From JBDXHU01 sp039989475 (lineage in GTDB: Bacteria; Pseudomonadota; Gammaproteobacteria; Pseudomonadales; Halieaceae): 64,000 bases of DNA. The stretch lies in assembly GCA_039989475.1 (NCBI GenBank), contig JBDXHU010000012.1, positions 124,001-188,000 on the forward strand. Direction: 5' to 3'. Of this stretch, positions 1 to 8,852 are shown one piece after another. Each line of letters starts with the position of its first letter. Positions within the stretch are counted from its first letter, which is position 1. Below the pieces are notes generated by a model. It saw only the letters and a list, made by a program, of their open reading frames with translations. It did no database searches and was not told the origin of the DNA. The translations under genes were made by a program, and so were the position numbers.

Positions 1-612
1 GCGACCGAAGTCCTCGGGGTCACTGTCGCCGCCCTCGCCGAACCAGTAAGGCTGATCGACATGGCTGACATAGCTCAGGGTTTCAAATTGCTTGTGCATA
101 AAGCCCATGCCACCGAGGCTGGCGCCGGCGATGGTCGAACCGTGATAACCATTTTTACGACCGATCACATAGCGTTTCTGCGGCTGCTCACAGAGATCCC
201 AGTAACGCCTGACCAGGCGCAGGCAGGTATCGTTCGCCTCCGATCCACTACCGGTGAAGAACACATTATTGATGTGTGACGGGGCCAGTTCAGAGAGGCG
301 CCGGGCCAGCTCAATCGCCGGTGGGTGCGAACACTGGAAGAAACTGTTGTAGTACGGCAGCTCCTGCAACTGCCGATGTACCGCCTCGGCAATACTGTCC
401 TGGCCATATCCCAGGCTACAGCACCATAGGCCGGACATGCCGTCGAGTATCTTGCGGCCCTCACTGTCGTATATATAGGCGCCCTCGGCGCGCGTGATTA
501 TGCGACTGCCCTGCGCTGCCAGTTCCTTGTAGTCGGTGAATGGGTGCAGGTAGTGGCTGCTGTCGATCGCCTGCCAGTCTGCGCGCTCGCGCTGCGGAGT
601 ATTACTATTCAT
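1..612 (-). CDS. spuC: Putrescine/polyamine-pyruvate aminotransferase, SpuC-like (C-terminal part outside the window)
   Basis: Class III PLP-dependent aminotransferase, cut by the left edge; only the first 204 codons are present. The reading frame starts at the ATG whose complement is at 610-612 (MNSNTPQRERADWQ). It closely resembles, from memory, SpuC-type putrescine:pyruvate aminotransferases: an N-terminal HPFTDYKEL block, DSEGRKILDGMSGLWCCSLGY, the PLP-phosphate loop FTGSGSEANDT, and the KNGYHGSTIAG segment. The PLP lysine lies beyond the edge. The family transfers an amino group from putrescine or cadaverine to pyruvate in the cytoplasm. It is divergent from a LuxR-type regulator and close to a gamma-glutamylpolyamine-synthetase-like gene, which supports a polyamine role. 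Other omega-amino-acid aminotransferases remain possible because the substrate is inferred. Confidence 0.82.
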   Translation of the reverse strand, partial: MNSNTPQRERADWQAIDSSHYLHPFTDYKELAAQGSRIITRAEGAYIYDSEGRKILDGMSGLWCCSLGYGQDSIAEAVHRQLQELPYYNSFFQCSHPPAIELARRLSELAPSHINNVFFTGSGSEANDTCLRLVRRYWDLCEQPQKRYVIGRKNGYHGSTIAGASLGGMGFMHKQFETLSYVSHVDQPYWFGEGGDSDPEDFGR

Positions 613-752
613 TGGATGCCTCACAAAAATTGACAAGCTGTCGCCAGCTCCAGCATGATTGTGCCATAGGCACCCAGCGCCAGCTAATAACTCATTTTAA
701 GTAGGTCTTATGCCGCTCCTCCCATTTCTGCGGTCACTGAAGAGCCAGCCAC

Positions 753-1619
753 ATGCTCACCACTGAGTCCCTGGCACGCTGGAACCAGGATCTGTCCCGG
801 GCAATTGGCGCACTGGGCAGCGACCAGTTCTTCCCGCTGCTCACCGAGGCCATATGTCGCCAGATCAAGGTGGACTACCCGCAGATCTGGCTATACCACA
901 GCGAGTTACCACCGCGCTGCATCTACCACGAGGTTCCTGCCTATGCCCAGCGCGCGCAAATTGAGCTGTATCTGGAAGGACCTTACCGCGAGGACCCCTT
1001 CTACCAGATTTCGATGAATCAGCCCCGGGGCCGTTTCTACCGCCTTGCCGACCTCATCGAAGGGCAACTGGAAGATAGTCACTACTACCGCGACTACTAC
1101 GGCGATACCGCTACCGTCGACGAGGTCATCTACCTGGCGCGACTGGCTAATGGCAGCGTCATCAATATCAGCCTGATGCGCAAAAGTGGCCATGGACAGT
1201 TTGATCGCGAAGAATTCTCCTTTCTCCGCGCGCTGGCAGCGCCCATTGCCGAATTACTGCGCAGCCATAGCCAGCTGGCAGACTTCAACAATCGCTATCT
1301 GCTGGAACCGGATATTGACGGGGTCATTGACCACGCCTTCCAGGCCTTTGGTTCCTCGCTGCTATCGCCGCGGGAAAAGAGCGTGCTGGAGCTGATGCTG
1401 AGAGGTTACGGCAGCCACGCCTCAGCCGACCGCCTCGGCATCGCCCTGGAGACGCTGCGCCGCCATCGCAAGAGCATCTACCGAAAACTCGATGTCAGCT
1501 CCCAGACCGACCTGTTCTCACTGTTCATTAACTCCCTGTCCTACCTCGGTGAGGCCGGTATTGGCGACCCACTCAGCGTTTACATGGCGCCGCCGTCCGT
1601 CCGCGAGGGGGTAGCCTGA
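753..1619 (+). CDS. LuxR-family transcriptional regulator, putative polyamine-catabolism regulator
   Basis: Protein of 288 residues. The C-terminal third carries a LuxR/GerE helix-turn-helix (about residues 203-265: LSPREKSVLELMLRGYGSHA, then ALETLRRHRKSIYRKL). The N-terminal 200 residues are a sensory region that I cannot assign to an autoinducer-binding or receiver domain; there is no REC aspartate pocket. It lies between a divergent SpuC-like aminotransferase and a co-directional glutamine-synthetase-like gene 73 bp downstream, so it probably controls polyamine use. That role is inferred from position only. No LuxI-type synthase is present in the window, so it would be an orphan LuxR. Start ATG at 753. 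Confidence 0.8.
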   Translation: MLTTESLARWNQDLSRAIGALGSDQFFPLLTEAICRQIKVDYPQIWLYHSELPPRCIYHEVPAYAQRAQIELYLEGPYREDPFYQISMNQPRGRFYRLADLIEGQLEDSHYYRDYYGDTATVDEVIYLARLANGSVINISLMRKSGHGQFDREEFSFLRALAAPIAELLRSHSQLADFNNRYLLEPDIDGVIDHAFQAFGSSLLSPREKSVLELMLRGYGSHASADRLGIALETLRRHRKSIYRKLDVSSQTDLFSLFINSLSYLGEAGIGDPLSVYMAPPSVREGVA

Positions 1620-1692
1620 CCCATGTGGGGTATTGCTCAACACGGCTTCATAATTAATCATTCGCGCTTACGGGTTAAGGTGCGGGTAATAA

Positions 1693-3036
1693 ATGTCTGT
1701 TGAAGCAGACTGGTTCTTACGCGCCCATCCGGATATCACCACCATTGAGGCACTGCTGCCGGATTGCAACGGTGTTATGCGGGGAAAGTGGCTGCCACGC
1801 CACAAGCTCGCAAAGGTTTTCCAGGGAGAGTTCAAGCTACCTATAACTGCCCTGAGCCTTGATATCTGGGGAAGGGACGTCGAGGAACTGGTATTCGAAG
1901 CCGGTGACGCTGATGGCATTTGCCGCCCCATAGAGGGCAGTCTGTTGCCGACCCCCTGGGCCTCTGACCAGAGCTACGGCCAGGTCATGTTGTCCCTGTA
2001 CAACCCCGATGAATCCCCCTATATGGGCGATCCCCGCCACGTCTTGAAACAGGTACTCAGTCGTTTCCACAACGCCGGCTGGCGACCGGTGGTAGCCGCG
2101 GAGCTGGAGTTCAGCCTGGTCCATTACGATCGCCGCGGCATTCGCCATACCTGCCCGGTACCCGCCGGTCACGAGCCCATCGGCGGCAATACCTATGGGG
2201 TCGACGTGCTGCAGCACAACGCCGCGCTGCTGGATGATATCCGCAGGGCCTGCGAGGTACAGCAGCTGCCCTTTGACGGCATCGTCAAGGAATCAGCCCC
2301 CAGCCAGTATGAAATCAATATGCAGCATGTGGACAACCCGGTGTTGGCGGCGGATCAAATCCAGCTAATCAAGCGCCTGATCAAAGGCGTCGCCGTCAAG
2401 CACGGCCTCATCGCCAGCTTTATGGCCAAGCCCTTTGAAAATGAGGCGGGCAATGGCATGCATGTGCACTGCAGTGTGCTGGATGAGACTGGCAACAACA
2501 TTTTTGATGACGGCACCGAACTCGGCACCGATTTGCTGCGCCATGCGGTCGCCGGCTGTATGCAGTACATGGCCGAGTCGACGGCAATTTTCGCTCCCAA
2601 CTTCAACTCTTACCGGCGCTTTCAGCCCGGTGCCCACGCACCCACATCGCCCTGCTGGGGCTATGACAATCGCACCGTCTCGGTACGCATCCCGGCTGGA
2701 AAAAATAGCGCTCGTCGGCTCGAGCAGCGGGTTGCCGGCGCCGACGCCAACCCCTACCTGCTCTATGCAACGCTGCTGTCGGCGATCATCGAGGGCATCG
2801 CGCAGCAGCTCGATCCGGGTGAACCAATCACGGGAGACGGCTATGAACAAGCCACTGAATCCCTGCCGCTGTACCTGCCCGAGTCTATTGAACTGTTCCA
2901 GAACTCGGACTTCATTACCCGTAACCTGGGTAAGGAGCTGCAGCGCATCTACGCATTGAGCAAGCTGCAGGAAAACGCCGAGTTCCGCAGCCGTATCAGT
3001 GAGCTGGAATACCAGTCCTACCTGGAGAAGCTCTAG
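1693..3036 (+). CDS. puuA: Gamma-glutamylpolyamine synthetase (glutamine synthetase family, PuuA/SpuI-like)
   Basis: Glutamine-synthetase-fold ligase of 447 residues, shorter and more divergent than GlnA. GS landmarks are visible: the beta-Grasp N-terminus with LPDCNGVMRGKW, the metal-binding Glu region PSQYEINMQHVDNP, the AKPFENEAGNGMHVH loop, and the ATP/ammonium region PNFNSYRRFQPGAHAPT followed by GYDNRTVSVRIP. PuuA-type enzymes use ATP to join glutamate to putrescine or another polyamine, the first step of the gamma-glutamylated catabolic route. Position beside an SpuC-like aminotransferase and a regulator supports this over ammonia assimilation. There is no GlnA adenylylation-loop tyrosine motif that I can identify. 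Assignment to polyamine rather than another amine is inference. Confidence 0.82.
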   Translation: MSVEADWFLRAHPDITTIEALLPDCNGVMRGKWLPRHKLAKVFQGEFKLPITALSLDIWGRDVEELVFEAGDADGICRPIEGSLLPTPWASDQSYGQVMLSLYNPDESPYMGDPRHVLKQVLSRFHNAGWRPVVAAELEFSLVHYDRRGIRHTCPVPAGHEPIGGNTYGVDVLQHNAALLDDIRRACEVQQLPFDGIVKESAPSQYEINMQHVDNPVLAADQIQLIKRLIKGVAVKHGLIASFMAKPFENEAGNGMHVHCSVLDETGNNIFDDGTELGTDLLRHAVAGCMQYMAESTAIFAPNFNSYRRFQPGAHAPTSPCWGYDNRTVSVRIPAGKNSARRLEQRVAGADANPYLLYATLLSAIIEGIAQQLDPGEPITGDGYEQATESLPLYLPESIELFQNSDFITRNLGKELQRIYALSKLQENAEFRSRISELEYQSYLEKL

Positions 3037-3105
3037 GCCATCCTGCCCTCAGGCAATTCCGCAGCAAAGCTCCGCCACTGACAGGCCTGTCTAATGACTC
3101 CGTCT

Positions 3106-3144
3106 GCTAGCCCCGTTTTATAACCCCGTTTAATAGCCCCGCTT
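3106..3144 (-). repeat. 13-bp tandem repeat, three copies, spanning the stop codon of the hydroxyacid dehydrogenase gene
   Basis: Read on the minus strand the units are AAGCGGGGCTATT, AAACGGGGTTATA and AAACGGGGCTAGC. The first unit encodes the last residues of the upstream dehydrogenase (K-R-G-Y) and leads into its TAA. The second and third lie beyond the gene. The array sits between two convergent genes. One of several stop-linked arrays in this window. Confidence 0.85.
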
Positions 3145-4245
3145 TATGTCTACCACCGATAGTAAGGGCTCACCCGCAACATAACGGCGCAGGTTTTCCG
3201 CAACCAGGGCACCAATCCGCTGGAAGGCCTCGCGCGATCGGCCGCCAACATGGGGCGTGATAATGACGCCGGGGGTGCTCCAAAGCTCGTGACCGGGAGG
3301 CAGCGGTTCCGGGTCCACCACGTCAAGACCGGCACCGGCTATCTGTCCACTGTTCAGCGCCTTGACCAGGTCCGCCGTCACCGTACTCTGGCCGCGCCCG
3401 ACACTGATAAAGTAGGCCGTCGATTTCATGGCCGCAAAAAATTCCGCATTGAACATACCCCGGGTCGAATCAGTCAGCGGGGCGGCGTTAACCACCACGT
3501 CCGCACGCCTGGCTAGCTCCAGCGCCTCGTGGGACAGGCCCACGTATTCGACATAATCAGGCCCCTCGCGACGGCTGCCACGTGTCGCGATGACCCGCAT
3601 ACCCATGCCGTGGGCGCGCCTGGCTACCTGGGACCCGATTCCACCCAGGCCCACCACCAGCAGGGTGCGCCCCTGCACCTCGCCAATGGCGGGTGGCATT
3701 GCACTCCAGTTGGGTTGCCACTGGCCAGCTTGCTGCGAGGCAAAGTTAGCGCTGAGACCGCGGGTCAAAGCCATCATCAGGGCGATGCTGTGATCGGCCA
3801 GGGTCGGGCTGCCCAGACGCTGTCCATTGGTAAGCACCAGCTTGCCGCTGCGCATGGCGGGCAGGGACACACAATTTTCCACACCGGCAAAATACACCTG
3901 AACCCAGTGCAACTGCTCGGCTCGATCAAAGATATCCTGCTCGCAAAAACCGATCAGGACCTGTGCCGTAGCGATTTTCTCGGCAGCCTCGGCAGCACTG
4001 CTGACGGCCACTATCTCCACACCCGGCGCCAGCTGTTGCAAGGCCTTGCTATTGTCCTGGCCAAACAGCTGGCGCACCAGAACGCGGGTGGGCTTGCGCC
4101 AGCCTGGCAGTTCGCGCGATGGCTGTGCTGCCTCGCGTAAACCCAGGCCCTGCAAGCTGGCCGGCAATTCGGCTGCTGCCAGTGAAGAACCCAACAACAA
4201 CTGCATTAACAGCAGTGACCCTATCCATTTAGCCTTGCCAAGCAT
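3130..4245 (-). CDS. D-2-hydroxyacid dehydrogenase with an apparent N-terminal signal peptide
   Basis: NAD(P)-dependent D-isomer 2-hydroxyacid dehydrogenase, about 371 residues. The Rossmann motif VGLGGIGSQVARR is intact. The catalytic set is recognisable: Arg in SVGRGQST, the acidic position in LDVVDPEPLP and His in ITPHVGG. The oddity is the N-terminus, MLGKAKWIGSLLLMQLLLGSSLAAAELP, a basic n-region, hydrophobic core and AAA-type cleavage site as in Sec signal peptides, placed before a catalytic domain that normally uses cytoplasmic NADH. Two ATGs are possible (4251 and 4245). The second has better spacing from a GGGG ribosome-binding stretch, so I use it. Substrate unknown. The 3' end runs into a 13-bp tandem repeat. 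Confidence 0.82.
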   Translation of the reverse strand: MLGKAKWIGSLLLMQLLLGSSLAAAELPASLQGLGLREAAQPSRELPGWRKPTRVLVRQLFGQDNSKALQQLAPGVEIVAVSSAAEAAEKIATAQVLIGFCEQDIFDRAEQLHWVQVYFAGVENCVSLPAMRSGKLVLTNGQRLGSPTLADHSIALMMALTRGLSANFASQQAGQWQPNWSAMPPAIGEVQGRTLLVVGLGGIGSQVARRAHGMGMRVIATRGSRREGPDYVEYVGLSHEALELARRADVVVNAAPLTDSTRGMFNAEFFAAMKSTAYFISVGRGQSTVTADLVKALNSGQIAGAGLDVVDPEPLPPGHELWSTPGVIITPHVGGRSREAFQRIGALVAENLRRYVAGEPLLSVVDIKRGY

Positions 4246-4299
4246 TAGCATTTCCCCACCGGTATTTTTCAGTCATCGCAGTTTAGCAGCTGGATTGGT

Positions 4300-5649
4300 T
4301 CAGGACGCCGCCTCGGTCGCCCGATGGCGCTGGCCCAGCACGCGCACCTGCCAGATCACGGCAACGAAGGCGAGGCTGCCGAAGACAACGGCGCCCGCTG
4401 CCTCCCCCATCATCACGCCCGGAGCGCCGAACCAGCGCGCACCCAGGTAAACACAGGGGATTGTGCCCAACAGGGCGCGACTGAAATTGAACAGCGTCGC
4501 CAGGTGTGCCATGTGCAGATTATTGAAGCTGGCGTTGGCCACAAACAACATGCCGCTGAATATAAAACCGCCTACCAGCCAGTTGATGGCGAAACGAATC
4601 AAGGCCTCAGCGTCACCGCTGGCGGAAAACGCCGCCACAATTGAATCGCTGAGCAGCCACAGCAACAGCCAGACACTGAGCACATAGACCACATTGCAGA
4701 ACATCGCATTGAGCAAGGCGCTGCGCACCCGGTCGTAGTGACCGGCCCCGGCGTTCTGTCCAATAATAGGGCCAATAGCACCGGACAGGGCAAACACCGC
4801 GGCAAAAGCCACCGGCCAGATACGCCCCATGATTGCGGCCCCTGCCACCGCACTGTCGCCAAACTGGGACATGGTGCGCAACACAAAACTGCTGCCGATA
4901 GGTGTCGCCAGGTTGGTTAGTATGGCCGGGCCGGCGACCCGGGCGATCGGCGCCAGGTCCTGCTGCAGCCAGGCCAGGGTAGTAGGACGCGGCAGGCTGT
5001 GAACCCGGAAAATCGCGTGGAAGGCGATAATCATCATCACGAAGCGTGAGACCACCGATGCCGCGGCCGCACCCTCAATGCCCCAGCCCATGCCAAAAAT
5101 CAGGATCGGATCGAGAATCGCGTTGACCGCAGAACCACCCAGGGTGGCATACATGGAACGGCGCGCATCACCCAGTGCCCTGGTTGCATTGGCCGCACAC
5201 ATACCCACGGCCAGCACCGCCGTGTTGGGGACGATTATGCGGCTATAAGCCAGTGCGTACTCCAGGGTCTTGCCGGAAGCGCCCAGCAACATCAGCAGTT
5301 CTTCCAGGTAGATAAAGGCCAGGACGCTGATAAGGAAGGCGGCCAAACCGCTGACAATAAGAATATTGCTGCAATAGCGGCCGGCCAGATCACGCCGGTA
5401 GGATCCCTCTGCCTGCGACACCAGGGCCCCCATGCCAATCTGCAAACCAATACTGACCGCCGTGAGGAAGAACAGCAGGGTGCCGCCATAGCCCACCGCA
5501 GCCGCCAGTTCCTGTTCTCCCAGCAGGCTGAGGAAGTACATGTCCACCAGGTCGACCGTGAACATGGCAACCAGCCCGACGGTGCTGGCCCCGGTCATCA
5601 CCACCACGTGACGCAGTGTTGAACCCTGTGTGAATACGGCCGCTTTCAT
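4300..5649 (-). CDS. MATE-family multidrug/cation antiporter
   Basis: Inner-membrane protein of 449 residues with about twelve hydrophobic segments in two similar halves, as in MatE (NorM/DinF) transporters. Characteristic stretches include the N-terminal MTGASTVGLVAMFTVDLVDM helix, the ARALGDARRSMYATLGGS loop and SGAIGPIIGQNAGAGHYDRV, which is the second-half counterpart of the G-Q-N-x-G motif. The family exports drugs or metabolites using a Na+ or H+ gradient. Ligand cannot be told from sequence. It lies 15 bp downstream of the M1 peptidase gene on the same strand, so the two may be co-transcribed. The start ATG at 5649 is the only good candidate. Confidence 0.88.
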   Translation of the reverse strand: MKAAVFTQGSTLRHVVVMTGASTVGLVAMFTVDLVDMYFLSLLGEQELAAAVGYGGTLLFFLTAVSIGLQIGMGALVSQAEGSYRRDLAGRYCSNILIVSGLAAFLISVLAFIYLEELLMLLGASGKTLEYALAYSRIIVPNTAVLAVGMCAANATRALGDARRSMYATLGGSAVNAILDPILIFGMGWGIEGAAAASVVSRFVMMIIAFHAIFRVHSLPRPTTLAWLQQDLAPIARVAGPAILTNLATPIGSSFVLRTMSQFGDSAVAGAAIMGRIWPVAFAAVFALSGAIGPIIGQNAGAGHYDRVRSALLNAMFCNVVYVLSVWLLLWLLSDSIVAAFSASGDAEALIRFAINWLVGGFIFSGMLFVANASFNNLHMAHLATLFNFSRALLGTIPCVYLGARWFGAPGVMMGEAAGAVVFGSLAFVAVIWQVRVLGQRHRATEAAS

Positions 5650-5664
5650 CGCTGCAGGTCGCGC

Positions 5665-7512
5665 CTATTCGGCGCGGAATAAATTGTCGACAGTGCTGAC
5701 GGCGACCGCCTGATAGCCGGGTCTGGCTGCGGCAAAGATCCCGGTGGCCCTGGCTCTGCCGGCATCGGTCTCCAACATGGCCTTGTACAATGGCACGATT
5801 AGCTTGCGCCGACCCACCTGCACCAGGTAGGACCGCAAGCGATCCCAGGCCGGCGCGTAGTCGTTCCTGATCGCCAGCAGCAGCCAACTGTGGGCCACTT
5901 CATTATTTGAGGACTGGGTCAACTGGAAACGGGCATCCAGCGCCCGCATCTGCGCCGGGCTCAGCCTGGCAGGCATACCGTTGAGAAAGTGCAGCCATTG
6001 ATGCACAGTCCAGTCACTGGTATCCAGTTGTGCCACCGTCAACTGCCCCGCCAGCCATTGTGCCCGCACCTCATCCACCAGCGCAAAGGAGGGTGATGTC
6101 GGCACCGCGACATTGGCCGGCAAACCGGGCTCATGAAGCCACTCTCCCAGCCGCCCCAGCGTGACCTTGTCCGGAAACCTTGCGACCAGTGTGGCCTCCA
6201 GAAACTCGACAAATTCCTCTGTGCGCAGGCTGCGGAAAGCAAATTGATCGAAGTACTGGCGCAGGAATGCATCGAAGGCCTCGCGCCCCACCGCTTGCTC
6301 CAGCTCTGTGACCAGCAATGCACCCTTCTCATAGGGAATCTCGGTGAAGCCAGCGTCGGGATCGCGACCGATCAGGTCCGGCACCAGGCGTTGATCGGGG
6401 AGCGGCAAATCGGCGAGATCGCCGAGCAGGGATTGATAACCGAGCAGGCGCTCCATATCCGCCCGCTCCCTGCCGTACACAGCCTCCAGGATGCGGTAGG
6501 TCAGGTAAGTGGTAAAGCCCTCATTGAGCCAGGTATCCTGCCAGGTCGCATTGGTAACCGTATTGCCGGACCAGGAGTGCGCCAATTCGTGTGCAATCAG
6601 GCCGACCAGGCTTTTATCGCCGGCGATCACCGTCGGTGTGATGAACGACAGACGCGGATTTTCCATACCGCCCCAGGGAAAACTGGGTGGCAGGATCAGC
6701 AAGTCATAGCGGTCCCAGCGGTAGGCACCATACATCACCTCCACCTGCTCCAGCATGGCCTCGGTGTCCTCGAATTCAGCCGCCGCTGCCTGCAACACCG
6801 CGGCCTCTGCGTAGACGCCAGTGCGCTCACCCATGGCCTTGAAATCGAGATCGCCCACCGCCAATGCAATCAGGTAAGAGGGTATCGGCTGGGGCATATT
6901 GAATTGGTAAACACCATTGCGCGGTGCCTGGGGGTCATTGCCGGCGCTCATCACAGCACGCAGGGCCGGTGGCGTGAAAATAGTGGCATTGAAGGTCACC
7001 CGAACCTGGGGAGAGTCCTGCAGCGGTATGAAGCTGCGGGCATGAATTGCCTGGGCCTGGCTGTACAAATAGGGGTGCCGGCCGCCGGCGGTCTGCCTTC
7101 CCTCCAACCATTGCAGCCCTGTGGATTCGGGGCTGCTGGCGTAATTGATACGCACCTGCCGGCTTACCGCTGGCAGCGCAATATGCAGGGCGCGACCCAA
7201 TACCGGGTCTGGCTCACCCAGCCGGAATGAGGCCGGCACCCAGCCCTGCCCGTCACTGGTCTCCACCAGGCCCACTTGCAAGCCGCGGGTATCGAGCACC
7301 AGTTCCTCAACGTCGTCCACCTGCCGTTCAATGTCCAGCGTCGCGCTGCCAATCAACTGGCGCTGCTTGAAATCAGCGGTCAGGCTTAAATCCAGGTGCC
7401 GCACCAACACCTGCTGCGGGTTTGAAAAAGAGTGGGGATCCTGGGCGAAACTCAGCGGAGCTGCCAGCAAGCCTATAATCCAGGCCAGGGCGCAGTTATG
7501 CAGCAGCTTCAT
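5665..7512 (-). CDS. Exported M1-family zinc metallopeptidase
   Basis: Protein of 615 residues using the ATG at 7512, which follows a GAGGAG ribosome-binding site by five bases; an upstream in-frame start has none. Residues 1-23 form a signal peptide ending at LSFAQ. The M1 (aminopeptidase N / leukotriene A4 hydrolase) signature is complete: exopeptidase motif GGMENP at 281-286, zinc site HELAH at 308-312, and the third zinc ligand Glu about 331 in LNEGFTTYL. The C-terminal region after about 430 is a helical extension. Predicted to trim peptides in the periplasm. Transcribed together with the downstream MATE gene by spacing. Confidence 0.9.
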   Translation of the reverse strand: MKLLHNCALAWIIGLLAAPLSFAQDPHSFSNPQQVLVRHLDLSLTADFKQRQLIGSATLDIERQVDDVEELVLDTRGLQVGLVETSDGQGWVPASFRLGEPDPVLGRALHIALPAVSRQVRINYASSPESTGLQWLEGRQTAGGRHPYLYSQAQAIHARSFIPLQDSPQVRVTFNATIFTPPALRAVMSAGNDPQAPRNGVYQFNMPQPIPSYLIALAVGDLDFKAMGERTGVYAEAAVLQAAAAEFEDTEAMLEQVEVMYGAYRWDRYDLLILPPSFPWGGMENPRLSFITPTVIAGDKSLVGLIAHELAHSWSGNTVTNATWQDTWLNEGFTTYLTYRILEAVYGRERADMERLLGYQSLLGDLADLPLPDQRLVPDLIGRDPDAGFTEIPYEKGALLVTELEQAVGREAFDAFLRQYFDQFAFRSLRTEEFVEFLEATLVARFPDKVTLGRLGEWLHEPGLPANVAVPTSPSFALVDEVRAQWLAGQLTVAQLDTSDWTVHQWLHFLNGMPARLSPAQMRALDARFQLTQSSNNEVAHSWLLLAIRNDYAPAWDRLRSYLVQVGRRKLIVPLYKAMLETDAGRARATGIFAAARPGYQAVAVSTVDNLFRAE

Positions 7513-7637
7513 AAATTCTCCTCGACAGTGGCGCAAGCAAAGGGCGACACGGTATCATTGAACCAATTTCTCTTATACCATTTCCCCGTTTTTAAGCTTC
7601 TATTCGCCTGGCGAATGCGCACAAGGATGCTCGATTC

Positions 7638-8810
7638 ATGGACTCGACCAACAATCCGACCAAACCGCCACTGATCCTGATTAATGTAATCCTCTTCATA
7701 GGCCTGCCCATCGCCACACTTATCCTGGTGCCGCTATGGGCTTACTACCATGGTTTCAGTGCCTTCCTCTGGTTTATGGCGGTGCTTTTCCTTTACCTGA
7801 ACGGACTCTCGATCACCGGTGGCTATCACCGCCTCTGGGCCCATAATGCCTATGCCGCGCACCCGCTACTGAAGGTGTTCTACGCCCTCTGGGGTGCCGG
7901 TGCCTTGCAAAACAGTATCCTCGTATGGGCTTCGGATCATCGTCGCCATCACCGCCATGTCGATGTTAATGAGCGCGATCCTTATTCCGCGGGTAAAGGC
8001 CTGTGGTTTTCACACATGGGCTGGATGTTGCGTGAGTACCAGACCAACGAATTCGATGTCAGCAATGCACCCGACCTGCAACGCGACCCCATCGTTATGT
8101 GGCAGCATCGCCATTACGGCGCTTTGACCTTGCTCATGAACCTGTTACTCCCATTGCTGGTTGGCTGGTGGGCCGGGGACATCATCGGCGGCTTCCTGCT
8201 GGTGGGCCTGCTGCGGCTGGTGGTAAATCACCATGTCACCTTCTTCATCAACTCGCTGGCCCACTTCTGGGGCAGCCAACCCTACACCGATGAGAACAGC
8301 GCGCGGGATAATGGCCTGCTGGCTTTCCTCACCTACGGCGAGGGCTACCACAACTATCACCACATTTTTCAGCAGGACTATCGCAACGGCATCCGCTGGT
8401 ACCAGTGGGATCCCACCAAGTGGATGATCAGCGCCTGCGCCGGTATAGGCCTGGCTGACAAGCTTACCCGCGTACCCGATTTCAAGATTCAGCGGGCCCT
8501 GTTGGCCATGAAACTGAAACAAGCCAGCGACCAATTGGAGCGCAATCAAAGTCCAGCGCCGCTACGCGAGAAGCTGGAGCATGAATACCAGCTATTCGCC
8601 GACTCCCTCAACCGTTGGAAAGAGCTACAGGCGCAGCGCTGCGGCCGGCGCGTTGGGGAGCTGGAAGACGCGCTGACACAGAAGCGGGCTGCCCTGCAGG
8701 AGAAATGGGAACAGGCTGCGGTGCGAACCCGCCTGCGCGAGCTGGAATACTCCATGAAGATGCAGTGCAAGCGGGTTGAGCTGCTCATGATGCAAATGCA
8801 GGCCGCCTGA
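7638..8810 (+). CDS. Acyl-CoA/phospholipid fatty-acid desaturase with C-terminal coiled-coil tail
   Basis: Membrane di-iron desaturase of 390 residues. The three histidine boxes of the Delta-9 type are present: HRLWAH (64-69), HRRHH (101-105) and a later HNYHH, between paired hydrophobic segments. The N-terminal about 290 residues form the catalytic unit. The last about 100 residues are polar, rich in Glu, Arg, Gln and Leu with heptad-like spacing, and look like a coiled coil. It introduces a cis double bond into saturated acyl chains, adjusting membrane fluidity. The co-directional TetR gene begins 42 bp downstream and is a plausible regulator, comparable in logic to Pseudomonas DesT, though that link is inferred. 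Confidence 0.88.
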   Translation: MDSTNNPTKPPLILINVILFIGLPIATLILVPLWAYYHGFSAFLWFMAVLFLYLNGLSITGGYHRLWAHNAYAAHPLLKVFYALWGAGALQNSILVWASDHRRHHRHVDVNERDPYSAGKGLWFSHMGWMLREYQTNEFDVSNAPDLQRDPIVMWQHRHYGALTLLMNLLLPLLVGWWAGDIIGGFLLVGLLRLVVNHHVTFFINSLAHFWGSQPYTDENSARDNGLLAFLTYGEGYHNYHHIFQQDYRNGIRWYQWDPTKWMISACAGIGLADKLTRVPDFKIQRALLAMKLKQASDQLERNQSPAPLREKLEHEYQLFADSLNRWKELQAQRCGRRVGELEDALTQKRAALQEKWEQAAVRTRLRELEYSMKMQCKRVELLMMQMQAA

Positions 8811-8852
8811 TGACCGGGCGGCTGCCGCTCATTGAGTGATTGAGGCGGCCAC

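Noticed and set aside
6133..7230. Long open frame (365 codons) opposite the M1 peptidase gene
   Set aside because: Antisense shadow of a well-supported gene in GC-rich sequence; no recognisable domain or ribosome-binding site.
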